This document shows, piece by piece, positions 24,310-33,355 of a stretch of 64,000 bases of DNA. Within the stretch, counting starts at the first letter, position 1. Every line of letters starts with the position of its first letter. The stretch lies in the NCBI GenBank assembly GCA_964591175.1, contig CAZQAF010000004.1:1-64000 (forward strand), read 5' to 3'. The DNA comes from UBA11574 sp964591175. Lineage in GTDB: Bacteria > Desulfobacterota > Desulfobacteria > Desulfobacterales > UBA11574. Position numbers and translations under genes: made by a program. The notes below the pieces were generated by a model. It was not told the origin of the DNA. It searched no databases and was given only the letters and a program-made list of their open reading frames with translations.

Positions 24310-25683
24310 ATGTTAACAGGCAGAGAAATCATTTCAACACTTGAAATGCTCCAAAACGAACATCTGGATGTTCGAACGGTAACATTGGGCATCAGTCTAT
24401 TGGATTGTGCCGACAATGATTTGAAAAGGTTCAAAGATAACGTCATGAAACGGATTACAACACTTGCCAAAGATCTGGTAAAAGTATGTAATCAGGTTGG
24501 AGACAAATACGGTATTCCGGTGGTGAACAAAAGAATTGCGGTCAGCCCCGTTGCCGTAGTGGGCGCCTCATTTTCATCGTTACAGCTTGTTGAAATCGCC
24601 AAAATGCTCAATGCGGCGGCTGAAGCGGTCGATGTCGATTTTATCGGCGGATTTACGGCACTTGTTGAAAAGGGGATGGCCAGGGGAGATCGGGAGCTGA
24701 TCCGGGCAATTCCACAGGCGCTTGCCGAAACGAATCGGGTTTGCGCTTCCGTGAATGTTGCATCGACCCTGGCCGGTATCAATATGAATGCTGTTTTGAG
24801 AATGGGCAAAGTGATCAAGCAGGCAGCTGCGTTAAGCAAACAACAAGACGGCATCGCCTGTGCCAAGCTTTGCGTTTTTGCCAATATGCCCCAGGATATC
24901 CCGTTTATGGCCGGCGCTTATCTGGGTATCGGCGAACCCGATGCCGTCATCAACGTCGGCGTCAGCGGTCCCGGCGTTGTAAAAAAAGCCATCGACCGTG
25001 CCCTTGGATCAAAAGGTAATATTGATTTGGGACGCATTTCAGAAATCATTAAACGTACGGCCTATAAAGTGACACGGGTGGGCGAATTGATTGGAAGGGA
25101 GGTGGCCGAAAATCTGAATATTTGTTTCGGCGTGGCAGACCTTTCCCTTGCCCCGACACCTCATGTCGGAGACAGTGTGGGTGAAATATTTCAAAGTCTG
25201 GGTCTTCAAAGCATCGGTGTCCCCGGGACAACGGCGGCACTGGCACTTTTAAATGATGCCGTTAAAAAAGGCGGTGCATTTGCAAGTTCACATGTGGGGG
25301 GATTGAGCGGCGCATTTATTCCGGTCAGTGAGGATCTCAATATCGGCAAGGCCGTTGAAGAAGGCCACCTTTCCTTAGAAAAGCTTGAGGCTTTAACCAG
25401 CGTGTGTTCAGTGGGGTTGGATATGGTGGCCATACCAGGAGACACATCCGAAGATACCATTTCGGCAATCATTGCAGATGAGATGGCCATTGGGGTCGTC
25501 AACAAAAAGACCACCGCCGCCCGCCTGATTCCGGTACCCGGGAAAAAAGCAGGAGAGCGGGCTTTTTTCGGCGGCCTTTTAGGTGAATCCGCTATTATTG
25601 CGGTGAACAATGCAAAAGGGTCGAATCCGTTTATCAGACTGGCCGGCCGTATTCCCGCCCCTATTCACAGCCTGACAAATTGA
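24310..25683 (+). CDS. PFL family / UPF0210 protein
   Basis: This 457-residue protein belongs to UPF0210 (DUF711), a family with a fold related to pyruvate formate-lyase and ribonucleotide reductase barrels but of unproven activity. Recognisable stretches are NEHLDVRTVTLGISLLDCAD, VNKRIAVSPVAVVGASFSSL, ALAETNRVCASVNVASTLAG and VGDSVGEIFQSLGLQSIGVP. Its regular neighbour is an ACT protein, present here just upstream. The ATG at 24310 is chosen because the extra residues of the longer frame fall inside the repeat. The stop TGA overlaps the first bases of another nested-hairpin element. Confidence 0.9.
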   Translation: MLTGREIISTLEMLQNEHLDVRTVTLGISLLDCADNDLKRFKDNVMKRITTLAKDLVKVCNQVGDKYGIPVVNKRIAVSPVAVVGASFSSLQLVEIAKMLNAAAEAVDVDFIGGFTALVEKGMARGDRELIRAIPQALAETNRVCASVNVASTLAGINMNAVLRMGKVIKQAAALSKQQDGIACAKLCVFANMPQDIPFMAGAYLGIGEPDAVINVGVSGPGVVKKAIDRALGSKGNIDLGRISEIIKRTAYKVTRVGELIGREVAENLNICFGVADLSLAPTPHVGDSVGEIFQSLGLQSIGVPGTTAALALLNDAVKKGGAFASSHVGGLSGAFIPVSEDLNIGKAVEEGHLSLEKLEALTSVCSVGLDMVAIPGDTSEDTISAIIADEMAIGVVNKKTTAARLIPVPGKKAGERAFFGGLLGESAIIAVNNAKGSNPFIRLAGRIPAPIHSLTN

Positions 25684-25823
25684 GACCTTTGCAAAACGCC
25701 CCTTTTCGCCCAATTTCTGCGTCACACTCAAATTTTAATCCTCAAAATACTCAATGTATTCCTGCGGTTAAAATTTTCGCGTTCCTTGGACTTGAATAAA
25801 AATGAGCGTTTTGCAAAGGTCTC
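25682..25823. repeat. nested-hairpin intergenic element C
   Basis: Outer arms GAGACCTTTGCAAAACGC and GCGTTTTGCAAAGGTCTC are perfect. Inside are CCCAATTTCTGCGTC, an inner stem AATTTTAA/TTAAAATT, the apex AATACTCAATGTATT, CTGCGG, and CTTGGACTTGAAT. It starts within the stop codon of the UPF0210 gene and ends 18 bases before the end of the converging cytochrome gene. Element D at 37.1 kb is nearly the same sequence in the opposite orientation. Confidence 0.9.
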
Positions 25824-25841
25824 AAATTAAGCCCTTTAAGC

Positions 25842-26336
25842 TTAGCCTTTTGGATGACAATCGTTGCAACTGGTCGGAAGGGTTGCTTCCTGTTTTTCCA
25901 TCGCCTCGTAGGACATCTCCAATTTTTTCTGCTTTTCTTTTAATTTTTTGTGGCACCCGATGCAATTTTCATGATAGGCATATTTGTAATATTTTATGCC
26001 TTCTTTTGTGTAAGCCAGGTAACGTGTCGGTTTTTTCGGTGCCTTCAAAAGGTCGTGACAATTTGATGCGGTGCAGTTGGAGATTTTGACGGTACTTTCC
26101 CATTTGTGATGGCATGTCCGGCAGTCATAGGTAAAATGTTCGCTGTGATTGAATTTGACCGGAGACCTCTCCGGCTTGACCGAGGGGGGTGGTTTGAGCT
26201 CGATGACGCCCATGGGGACGCACATATCTTCAAGGGCTTTTTTTGATTCGCTTTTATCCTGTCCGGAAACATTCAGCGCCATTCCGAAAACAAAAATCAC
26301 CGCCAGACACAATACCCCTACCTGTAATTTGCGCAT
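25842..26336 (-). CDS. periplasmic cytochrome c3-type protein, four hemes
   Basis: A signal peptide (VGVLCLAVIFVFGMALNVSG) leads to a mature domain with four c-type heme sites: CRTCH at 72-76, CTASNCH at 88-94 (a CX4CH site), CIGCH at 125-129 and CNDCH at 157-161. The NHSEHF stretch supplies further axial histidines, as in class III cytochromes. Such proteins carry electrons in the periplasm between hydrogenases or formate dehydrogenases and membrane complexes in sulfate reducers. The start at 26336 is favoured because GAGGAGGAAGAGG lies just before it; a start at 26351 would put this inside the gene. It depends on c-cytochrome maturation, to which ccsA at the left end of the window may contribute. 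Confidence 0.9.
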   Translation of the reverse strand: MRKLQVGVLCLAVIFVFGMALNVSGQDKSESKKALEDMCVPMGVIELKPPPSVKPERSPVKFNHSEHFTYDCRTCHHKWESTVKISNCTASNCHDLLKAPKKPTRYLAYTKEGIKYYKYAYHENCIGCHKKLKEKQKKLEMSYEAMEKQEATLPTSCNDCHPKG

Positions 26337-26496
26337 CCTCTTCCTCCTCATTAATAACTATAACATGTATATTTCCTAACAATTACTATTTTTTATAGTC
26401 TTGGTACGATTTGAAATATTCGGCTAAGTTTATTTGTAAGCAGGCTGTATTGAAATAAGACAACACTTATGCTAAATAATAATAAAAATTTCAATG

Positions 26497-26524
26497 AAAA
26501 AGTGATAACAAGCACTTTTTTTTT
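26497..26524 (+). terminator. terminator-like hairpin in the leader of the metallohydrolase gene
   Basis: AAAAAGTG (26497-26504) pairs with CACTTTTT (26513-26520) and is followed by more Ts. It ends 27 bases before the start codon at 26552, and no plus-strand gene ends just upstream, so it may be an attenuator. Confidence 0.45.
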
Positions 26525-26551
26525 AAGAACGCACTTTAAGGATAACTTAAG

Positions 26552-28138
26552 ATGGAGATTACCTTTTACGGCGCGGTACGGGAAGTCACCGGCTCTATGC
26601 ATCTCATCGGGTCACGAGACAATCGCATTTTACTCGACTGCGGCATGTTTCAGGGGCGGCGAAAAGAGACCAATGAAAAGAACCAAACCCTTCCGGTTGA
26701 CCCGGGAACCATTACCAACGTTGTGCTCTCTCACGCCCATATCGATCATTCCGGCCGGATCCCTATTCTGACGAAAAACGGTTTCAACGGACGCGTGCTC
26801 TGTACGCGTGCCACAGCAGATGCCAGTATTTACCTTCTCAAGGATTCAGCCCATATTCAGGAATCGGATGCCGATTATCTGAACTATAAAACCGTTCGAT
26901 CTTTCCTGTCGGGATTGAATACCTCCGGTCCGAATAAAAAGATCTCGAAGAAAAAACTCGATCATGTCAAGAAAGAGCTGAAACATGAGGGGCATCGGAT
27001 AAACACCGAAAAAATCAACGAGCTCCTTGTGAAATATCGTCTTGAAGGGGTGACGCCGCTGTACGACATCGAAGATGCACAAAACGCACTCGGATTCTTT
27101 GAAGGGTATCCCTACCGCACACCGGTGACCATCGGGAAAGAGGCGATCTGTACATTTTATGAGGCGGGTCATATCTTGGGATCGGCCATATCCATTCTTA
27201 AATTCCATGAAAACGGCCGGCCATATACCATCTGTTATACCGGGGACATCGGCAGATTCGATAAACCGATCATCAAAGACCCCGCGCATAATTTTTTAGA
27301 CGGCGACCTTGATATTGATTTGATGATTATGGAAAGCACTTACGGGGATCGGATCCACGGACCGTTGAAGGATTTAAAGCCGCGGTTGAAGGAGATTTTC
27401 ACCAAAACTTTTGAAAGAAAGGGGACGGTGATTATACCGGCTTTTGCTTTTGGTCGAACCCAGGAACTGTTGTATATGATTCATGAATTATACAACGACG
27501 GTGAAGTTCAACGAATGCCCATATATGTGGACAGCCCCCTGGCTACCGATATCACCCGGGTCTTTGGAGAACACCCGGAGGTTTATGACAATGATACCCA
27601 TGAGACCTTTTTAAAGAGAGGGCAAAACCCGTTCCTTTTTCAAGCGGTTCATTTTGTCGGTTCGGTGGAAGAATCCATGGCCCTGAACCGGGAAGAAAAT
27701 CCGCACATCGTCATTGCGGCGTCGGGGATGTGTGAAGCCGGACGTATCCTTCATCACCTGCGCCATAAAATCCACAACCCCCGGCACACGATCCTCATTG
27801 TCGGTTATATGGCCAGAAATACCCTGGGATGCCGCATCCTCGATCAGGGCGAAGCCTATGAAAAATCGGGGCGAAAAGGTCCACCCCCTCTATTGAAGTT
27901 TTTAAACAAAACCTATCCGTTAAACGCGCATGTTGAAAAGCTTGACGGCTTTTCCGCCCATGGCGATAGAAACGAGATGCTCAGTTTCCTCAAAAAAGCC
28001 AACCTGAAAATAAAAAAGATCGCCGTGGTTCATGGTGAGGAAGATCAATCCCTGGCATTTGCACAACATTTGCAAAATGAAGGTTTTCCGGCATTCGTTC
28101 CCCACCCGGGGGAGACGATTCGCATGGATCCCGATTGA
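26552..28138 (+). CDS. MBL-fold / beta-CASP metallohydrolase (RNA-processing type)
   Basis: The protein of 528 residues starts at once with the metallo-beta-lactamase fold. The zinc motif HAHIDHSG supplies H61, H63, D65 and H66, and later ligands are in EAGHILGSA and YTGDIG. The beta-CASP insert follows (GTVIIPAFAFGRTQELLYMI, AASGMCEAGRILHHL), and the C-terminal part has the KIHNPRHTILIVGYMARNTL and HVEKLDGFSAHGDR elements of the RNA-specificity domain. Members are exo- or endoribonucleases, related to CPSF-73 and to bacterial Ysh1-like enzymes. A role in mRNA turnover or 3'-end processing is likely. A terminator-like hairpin lies in its leader. Confidence 0.9.
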   Translation: MEITFYGAVREVTGSMHLIGSRDNRILLDCGMFQGRRKETNEKNQTLPVDPGTITNVVLSHAHIDHSGRIPILTKNGFNGRVLCTRATADASIYLLKDSAHIQESDADYLNYKTVRSFLSGLNTSGPNKKISKKKLDHVKKELKHEGHRINTEKINELLVKYRLEGVTPLYDIEDAQNALGFFEGYPYRTPVTIGKEAICTFYEAGHILGSAISILKFHENGRPYTICYTGDIGRFDKPIIKDPAHNFLDGDLDIDLMIMESTYGDRIHGPLKDLKPRLKEIFTKTFERKGTVIIPAFAFGRTQELLYMIHELYNDGEVQRMPIYVDSPLATDITRVFGEHPEVYDNDTHETFLKRGQNPFLFQAVHFVGSVEESMALNREENPHIVIAASGMCEAGRILHHLRHKIHNPRHTILIVGYMARNTLGCRILDQGEAYEKSGRKGPPPLLKFLNKTYPLNAHVEKLDGFSAHGDRNEMLSFLKKANLKIKKIAVVHGEEDQSLAFAQHLQNEGFPAFVPHPGETIRMDPD

Positions 28139-28150
28139 TGAAAAAAGCGC

Positions 28151-28250
28151 AAAGTCTACCCGCCTGTAGCGGCGTCGGGGGCGACCATGGCTCAAGGCTG
28201 AAAGTTTACCCGCCTACGGCGGCGCCAGAGGCGACCAGGGCTCAAAGTTC
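28151..28250 (+). repeat. two 50-bp tandem repeats before the EamA gene
   Basis: 28151-28200 and 28201-28250 are two copies of a 50-base unit (AAAGTYTACCCGCCT at the start of each, GCTCAA near the end of each). Because 50 is not a multiple of three, the two copies read differently as protein, which suggests this stretch is not coding. Confidence 0.75.
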
Positions 28251-28281
28251 CAAGGGAAATGATTCCAATGAAATCGGATCG

Positions 28282-29214
28282 ATGAGCGGCTCCGCACCCC
28301 CGGATAAAGACTTTTCTTTTTGGGCCGTGGTTTTTACGATATTTATCTGCACGCTCTTCGGCGCCAATGCAGTGGCCATTAAAATCAGCCTAAAGGGTCT
28401 GGGGGTGTTTACCACGGCCGGCATCCGATTCGGCATTGCCTCCATTGCCATTTTTGTATGGGCGAGAATCACGGGACGATCTTTTAACATTAAAAAAGAG
28501 CAGATCGCTCAGTTGATGGTCATCTCCGTGGTTTTTACCATCCAGCTTTCTCTTTTCTACCTTGGGCTCAGTAAAAGCAATGCCTCCCGCGGCACCCTTC
28601 TCGTGAATTTTCAACCTTTTTTTACCCTGTTTCTCGCGCATTTTTTTATCCCCGGCGATCGGATTACAAAAAGGAAAATCATGGGCCTTTTGATGGGATT
28701 TTTCGGTGTCGCTTTTGTATTTTTGGAAAAAAAAGGCGTGAAGACCCATTTGGACGTCGGGGATTTGATGATACTGGCGGCTGCTTTTCTCTGGGCTTGC
28801 AATGCCGTATATACAAAACGGATCATCTCATCCTTCCAGCCGTTTCAGATCGTCTTGTTCCCGATGATATTTTCCGTGCCCTTCTTTTTTTTGGGCGGTG
28901 TTTTGTGGGACGGACATATGATCGGTTTTGTCGATGCCGAAATTATCGGCGCGATGGCATATCAAAGTCTTATTTCGGCGACATTCGGCTTTGTGGCCTG
29001 GAACAGCATGTTAAAAAGATACGGCGCCGTGGCCTTGCATTCTTTTATCTTTGTTATGCCCATCACCGGCGTTTTGCTGGGAGGGCTGATCTTGAAAGAA
29101 CCGATAACCATGAATATCCTCATCGCTTTGCTCCTGATCGTTTCGGGAATTCTGGTGATCCATTATAAACTAAAAAAACCGATGCCGCTTTATCCGTTGG
29201 GGAGAAACGTCTAA
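28282..29214 (+). CDS. EamA/DMT-family membrane transporter
   Basis: The 310-residue protein has ten predicted membrane helices in two homologous halves, as usual for EamA (drug/metabolite) exporters. The first begins FWAVVFTIFICTLFGANAVA and includes LFYLGLSKSNASRGTLLVNF; the second has LGDLMILAAAFLWACNAVYT-like text and FVMPITGVLLGGLILKEPIT. Substrates in this family range from amino acids to nucleotide precursors and cannot be told here. A frame open from 28135 overlaps the stop of the preceding gene, but it runs through non-triplet tandem repeats, so the ATG at 28282 is preferred and gives the normal family length. A start at 28138 with coupling to the upstream gene cannot be excluded. 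Confidence 0.83.
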   Translation: MSGSAPPDKDFSFWAVVFTIFICTLFGANAVAIKISLKGLGVFTTAGIRFGIASIAIFVWARITGRSFNIKKEQIAQLMVISVVFTIQLSLFYLGLSKSNASRGTLLVNFQPFFTLFLAHFFIPGDRITKRKIMGLLMGFFGVAFVFLEKKGVKTHLDVGDLMILAAAFLWACNAVYTKRIISSFQPFQIVLFPMIFSVPFFFLGGVLWDGHMIGFVDAEIIGAMAYQSLISATFGFVAWNSMLKRYGAVALHSFIFVMPITGVLLGGLILKEPITMNILIALLLIVSGILVIHYKLKKPMPLYPLGRNV

Positions 29215-29270
29215 CCACTTCTAACCACTTCCAAAGTCGGCAGTTGAAAAAAATAAACGGCAATGGTAAT

Positions 29271-29565
29271 AAATAGTTGAGCCCTCGGGGAGTTTTTCCT
29301 CTAAATCCTTGAGGAGAGCGGAATGGATAAACTTTTTTTTAAAATCGGATGCTGTTTGAGTGGCTTAGGGATCGTTGGAAAGAACAGGTTTATTCCGAAA
29401 TTATGTCTCTAAAAGAATTTAAAATGATGAATTTAACCGGTTGATATCTTGAAGATAATACCCTGTTCTTTCCTTACGATCCCTTGCCGCGAGTTCATGC
29501 GGTTTAAAAAAAAAAGTTTATCCATGGAGCGCCTGTTCGGAAAACACCCCGACTCCTCAAATAGT
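29271..29565. repeat. long imperfect inverted repeat (about 295 bp)
   Basis: The left arm (29271 to about 29391) and right arm (about 29459-29565) are imperfect reverse complements. Best-matched blocks are ATGGATAAACTTTTTTTT with AAAAAAAAGTTTATCCATGG, and GGGATCG plus GAAAGAACAGG with CCTGTTCTTTCC plus CGATCCC. It could fold into one long hairpin. It fills the space between the transporter gene and the sensor kinase gene and contains no gene. Confidence 0.75.
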
Positions 29566-29603
29566 TATAAAATCTAAAGCGCCTATGCCAAAAGGGCCAA
29601 ACC

Positions 29604-31883
29604 ATGTTCAACCCGTTTCGACATTTTCGTTTTAATCTGGTTTCAAAGCTGATTCTACCCGTGGGACTCATTTTGCTTTTGAGCCTATCGATATGGGCCT
29701 ATTACAACATTAAATACCAGACCCAAAAGATCATGAGAGATATCATGGTGGAAACCGACAGGTTGAGCAATACCATCATTCTGGGCACCCACTATGCCAT
29801 GATGTTGAACTCCAGAGCCGACATCAACCATATCATCAACAATATCAGCAAACAAAAAGAAATCGACACGATTCGCATATACAACAAAAAGGGGCAGATA
29901 AAGTTTTCAAACCGTCCTTCGGAACTCAATCTGATGACCAACATAAAGGCCGAAGCCTGTGATGTGTGTCACCGGAAAGATCCGCCGCTGGTGGAACTCG
30001 GGCTGGCGGAAAAAACCAGAATCTTTTCTTCTTTAAAAGGCCATCGCCTTTTGGGAATTATCAGCCCCATCCGAAATGAAAGCGGCTGTTCGTCCGATGC
30101 CTGCCATGTGCACCCCACGGGAAAGAAGATCCTGGGGGCGCTGGATGTGGTTGTCTCCTTGGAGAAGACGGATAAGAGCATCGCTTTTCTTAGAAACAGC
30201 AACATTGCCCTGGCTGCTTTTGCGTTTCTTCTCACATCCGCCATTATATTTATCTTTGTATTGAAATTCGTCAATCAGCCCATAAAAAAACTGATCGATG
30301 CCAGCCAGCTTATCGCAAAAGGCGAGTATTTGAGCAATATCGACATCGACCAAAATGATGAAATGGGCCAGTTGTTTGTCGCCATCAATAAAATGGGCAA
30401 AAAAATTGCCGCCAAACAGACCGAACTCAAAAGACAGCGGGACGAATACCAGAACCTCTTTGAGCTGGTTCCCTGTTTGATTACCATTCAGGACAAAAAC
30501 TATCAGCTTGTCAGTTATAACAAAGAATTTGAAGAAACGTTTAATCCAACACCTAAAGACTTCTGCTTTCGTGTTTATAAACAGCGTGAGAAAAAATGCG
30601 AAAACTGTCCCGTGGAAAAGACATTCAATGACGGGAGATCTCATTACGGACAGGAAACCGGCAAAGACAAAAACGGCAACACCACACACTGGCTCGCCAG
30701 GACATCTCCCATTCGGGACGTCCGCGGAAATGTCGTTTCGGTCATGGAAGTTTGCCTCAATATTACGCGTATGAAGCAGCTTGAAGAGCGGCTTGAAAAA
30801 TCCGAAAAAAAATATTATGCCATTTTCAATAATATCCCAAATGCTGTTTTTGTATTGAACATGAATACTTTCGAAATCCTCGATTGCAATAAAAGCGTTA
30901 AAGATTTGTATGGATTCGAAAAAGATGAAATCACCGGCAGATCGTTTCTGGATTTGTTTCTGGATGAGGAAAAGGATCACTTTGCGTTTAAAATCATGAC
31001 ATCCGCCTATATTAACCAGGTGAAGCAGGTTAACAGCAACGGCAAAACTTTTTTTGCGGCCATCCGGATATCACCGTCGGAATATCTGGGACAAAAAGTA
31101 CTTCTGGTGACGACCAGCGATATCACCAAGCGGCTTGAAACCGAACAGCAGCTCATTCATGCGGGCAAGATGGCAACGCTGGGAGAAATGGCAACCGGTA
31201 TTGCTCACGAATTGAACCAACCCCTCTCGGTTATTAAAGCCGCCGGCGGCTATTGCCTAAAAAAAGCGCAAAATAACACAATTATTAAAAACAAAGACTT
31301 TTATACCATGCTTGAGAAGATCGATCGCAATGTGGATCGCAGCGCCGACATTATCAGTCACATGCGGCAGTTCGCACGGAAGTCGTCGGTGGTGTTGGCC
31401 GAAGTGCAGGTCAACGAAATATTGAAAAGAGCCCATGACATTTTCAGCCAGCAGCTTAAAGTCAGAGGCATTGAAGTGGCCTGGGATATCGAACAAGACC
31501 TACCGACCATTATGGCGGATTCCAGCCGGCTGGAACAGGTGTTTATCAACCTGCTTTTAAATGCGAGAGATGCCATAGAAGAAAAATGGCGGTCATCGGA
31601 GCGCGCCATGGGCACGAAAAAAATTACACTCAAAACCGCACTGGAAGGAAATATGGTGGTTGTTGAGGTCAAAGATACGGGTATCGGGATTTCAGAAGAT
31701 ATCGCCGATAAAATATTTGAGCCGTTTTTTACCACCAAGGAAGTCGGTAAAGGGACCGGTCTTGGGCTTTCAATCAGTTATGGCATTATCAAAGACTGCC
31801 ACGGAGATATCAAGGCGGCCATGAACGAACAAAAGGAGACGTGTTTTCATATATTTTTTCCGGCAAAGGAATCCAAACTATGA
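29604..31883 (+). CDS. membrane histidine kinase with two c-type heme motifs
   Basis: The 759-residue kinase has a first membrane span at about 14-34 and a sensor domain outside the membrane that contains CDVCH (119-123) and CSSDACH (162-168), both heme c binding sites. A second span follows at 201-221, then HAMP (222-275), a cysteine-containing PAS (283-390, with CENCP at 332-336), a second PAS (400-510), and HisKA with H535 in GIAHELNQPLSVI. The HATPase carries N653 and D691. It should sense redox state or a gas through heme and pass phosphate to the receivers encoded next. Its stop overlaps the next start in ATGA, so the genes are coupled. Heme attachment needs c-type cytochrome maturation. 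Confidence 0.9.
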   Translation: MFNPFRHFRFNLVSKLILPVGLILLLSLSIWAYYNIKYQTQKIMRDIMVETDRLSNTIILGTHYAMMLNSRADINHIINNISKQKEIDTIRIYNKKGQIKFSNRPSELNLMTNIKAEACDVCHRKDPPLVELGLAEKTRIFSSLKGHRLLGIISPIRNESGCSSDACHVHPTGKKILGALDVVVSLEKTDKSIAFLRNSNIALAAFAFLLTSAIIFIFVLKFVNQPIKKLIDASQLIAKGEYLSNIDIDQNDEMGQLFVAINKMGKKIAAKQTELKRQRDEYQNLFELVPCLITIQDKNYQLVSYNKEFEETFNPTPKDFCFRVYKQREKKCENCPVEKTFNDGRSHYGQETGKDKNGNTTHWLARTSPIRDVRGNVVSVMEVCLNITRMKQLEERLEKSEKKYYAIFNNIPNAVFVLNMNTFEILDCNKSVKDLYGFEKDEITGRSFLDLFLDEEKDHFAFKIMTSAYINQVKQVNSNGKTFFAAIRISPSEYLGQKVLLVTTSDITKRLETEQQLIHAGKMATLGEMATGIAHELNQPLSVIKAAGGYCLKKAQNNTIIKNKDFYTMLEKIDRNVDRSADIISHMRQFARKSSVVLAEVQVNEILKRAHDIFSQQLKVRGIEVAWDIEQDLPTIMADSSRLEQVFINLLLNARDAIEEKWRSSERAMGTKKITLKTALEGNMVVVEVKDTGIGISEDIADKIFEPFFTTKEVGKGTGLGLSISYGIIKDCHGDIKAAMNEQKETCFHIFFPAKESKL

Positions 31884-33355
31884 AAAAAACCATTTTACTG
31901 GTGGATGACGAGGACGATCTTAGGGAAGTTTTGGATATCTCTTTGACCGATATCGGGTATGATGTTCTGACCGCTGAAAACGGCGCGCAGGCAATGAACA
32001 TCTTAAAAGAGACCGACGTTCCGGTGGTCATTACCGATATCAAAATGCCCGGCATCGACGGCATAGACCTGCTTCGAAAAATCAAAAGCAACCATCCGGA
32101 AACAGAGGTCATTATGTTGACAGGTCACGGGGATCTGAATCTTGCCATAAAAAGTTTAAAGCATGAGGCAACTGATTTTGTAACAAAACCGATTAACGAC
32201 AATGTGCTGGAACTGGCGATCCAAAGGGCCTTTGATAAAATCCGGATGCGGAAAAAGCTAAAGGAATATGACCGCAACCGGGCGATGTATGATCTTTTAA
32301 TCAACGAGCTGATTCAGGAAGATGTCATGATCATCGGGTCCGACTACCGGATTCTGGATATCAATGAAACCCTTCTTAAAAAATTGGGTTTACAGCGAAA
32401 AGAAGCAGTCGGTCGATACTGCTATGAAATTACCCACAGACTGACCCGGCCATGCTCCGGTGAAGATCATAAATGTCCCCTCGCGGATACCCTCAAGACC
32501 CGGAAGCCGACGAAAGAAACCCATGTCCACAAAGATAAAGACAATAAAAATGTCTATTATTCAATCTCCGCGTACCCGTTTTTTGAAAACGGAGAGATCA
32601 TCGGCGCCATCGAGCTTGCCCGGGATATTACCGCGGATATCAATACCCGGCAGGCGATGATGCAACAGGACAAGCTGGCTTCCATCGGCCGGTTGTCCGC
32701 CGGTGTTGCCCATGAAATCAACAACCCGCTGACCACCATCCTGACAACGGCCATGTTGAGTCAGGAAGAAATTGATTCCGAAAGTCCCCTATATGAGGAA
32801 CTGGAAACCATCACCAATGAGACCCTTCGCTGCCGGAAGATTGTTTCCAGCCTTCTCGATTTTGCCCGTCAAACAAAACCGGCTAAAAAACTTCACAACA
32901 TCAATGACATCATTGACGAGTGTATCCATCTCACCCGAAAGCAGGCCGAGTTCAAGGATATCAAAATACAAAAAGCGCTTTCCGAGAGCGTTCCGGAATT
33001 GTTGCTGGATAAAGAACAGATGCAACAGGCCCTCATCAATCTTATCCTTAATGCCACCGACGCCACTGAACCCGGGGGCCGGATTAGAATTTCAACGGAA
33101 GTTTTACCCGACAATCAATTCGTGACCGTAACGGTGAGCGATACCGGCAAGGGGATTGCCGACGAGGTTATCGATAAAATATTCGAACCGTTTTTTACCA
33201 CACGGGAGATCGGGACCGGCCTTGGTCTGGCCATTACACACGGTATCGTCGGACGGCACGGCGGCGATATCGGCGTGCAAAGCCGGCCGGATCATGGTAC
33301 GACATTTACCATCAGGCTCCCCTTCAACCGAGGAAATCAAGATGGCCGCGCGTAA
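31880..33355 (+). CDS. REC-PAS-histidine kinase hybrid
   Basis: The 491-residue soluble protein begins with a receiver (D10-E11-D12 pocket region, phosphoacceptor D53 in ITDIKMP, K103 in VTKP). It continues with a PAS domain around 138-255 and a kinase core with H278 in GVAHEINNPLTTI and the HATPase ending in GTGLGLAITHGIVGRHGGD. The PAS has cysteines C181, C192 and C199 in CYEITHRLTRPCSGEDHKCP, a pattern fit for a metal or redox centre. A phosphate from the heme-binding kinase could land on D53 and control the kinase half, which would then address the NtrC-like protein. The ATG at 31880 overlaps the stop upstream; the next start overlaps the end of this gene by 14 bases. Confidence 0.9.
   Translation: MKKTILLVDDEDDLREVLDISLTDIGYDVLTAENGAQAMNILKETDVPVVITDIKMPGIDGIDLLRKIKSNHPETEVIMLTGHGDLNLAIKSLKHEATDFVTKPINDNVLELAIQRAFDKIRMRKKLKEYDRNRAMYDLLINELIQEDVMIIGSDYRILDINETLLKKLGLQRKEAVGRYCYEITHRLTRPCSGEDHKCPLADTLKTRKPTKETHVHKDKDNKNVYYSISAYPFFENGEIIGAIELARDITADINTRQAMMQQDKLASIGRLSAGVAHEINNPLTTILTTAMLSQEEIDSESPLYEELETITNETLRCRKIVSSLLDFARQTKPAKKLHNINDIIDECIHLTRKQAEFKDIKIQKALSESVPELLLDKEQMQQALINLILNATDATEPGGRIRISTEVLPDNQFVTVTVSDTGKGIADEVIDKIFEPFFTTREIGTGLGLAITHGIVGRHGGDIGVQSRPDHGTTFTIRLPFNRGNQDGRA

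Noticed and set aside
28135..28281. N-terminal extension of the EamA transporter
   Set aside because: It consists of two 50-base tandem repeats that do not preserve frame; the transporter fold begins after 28282.
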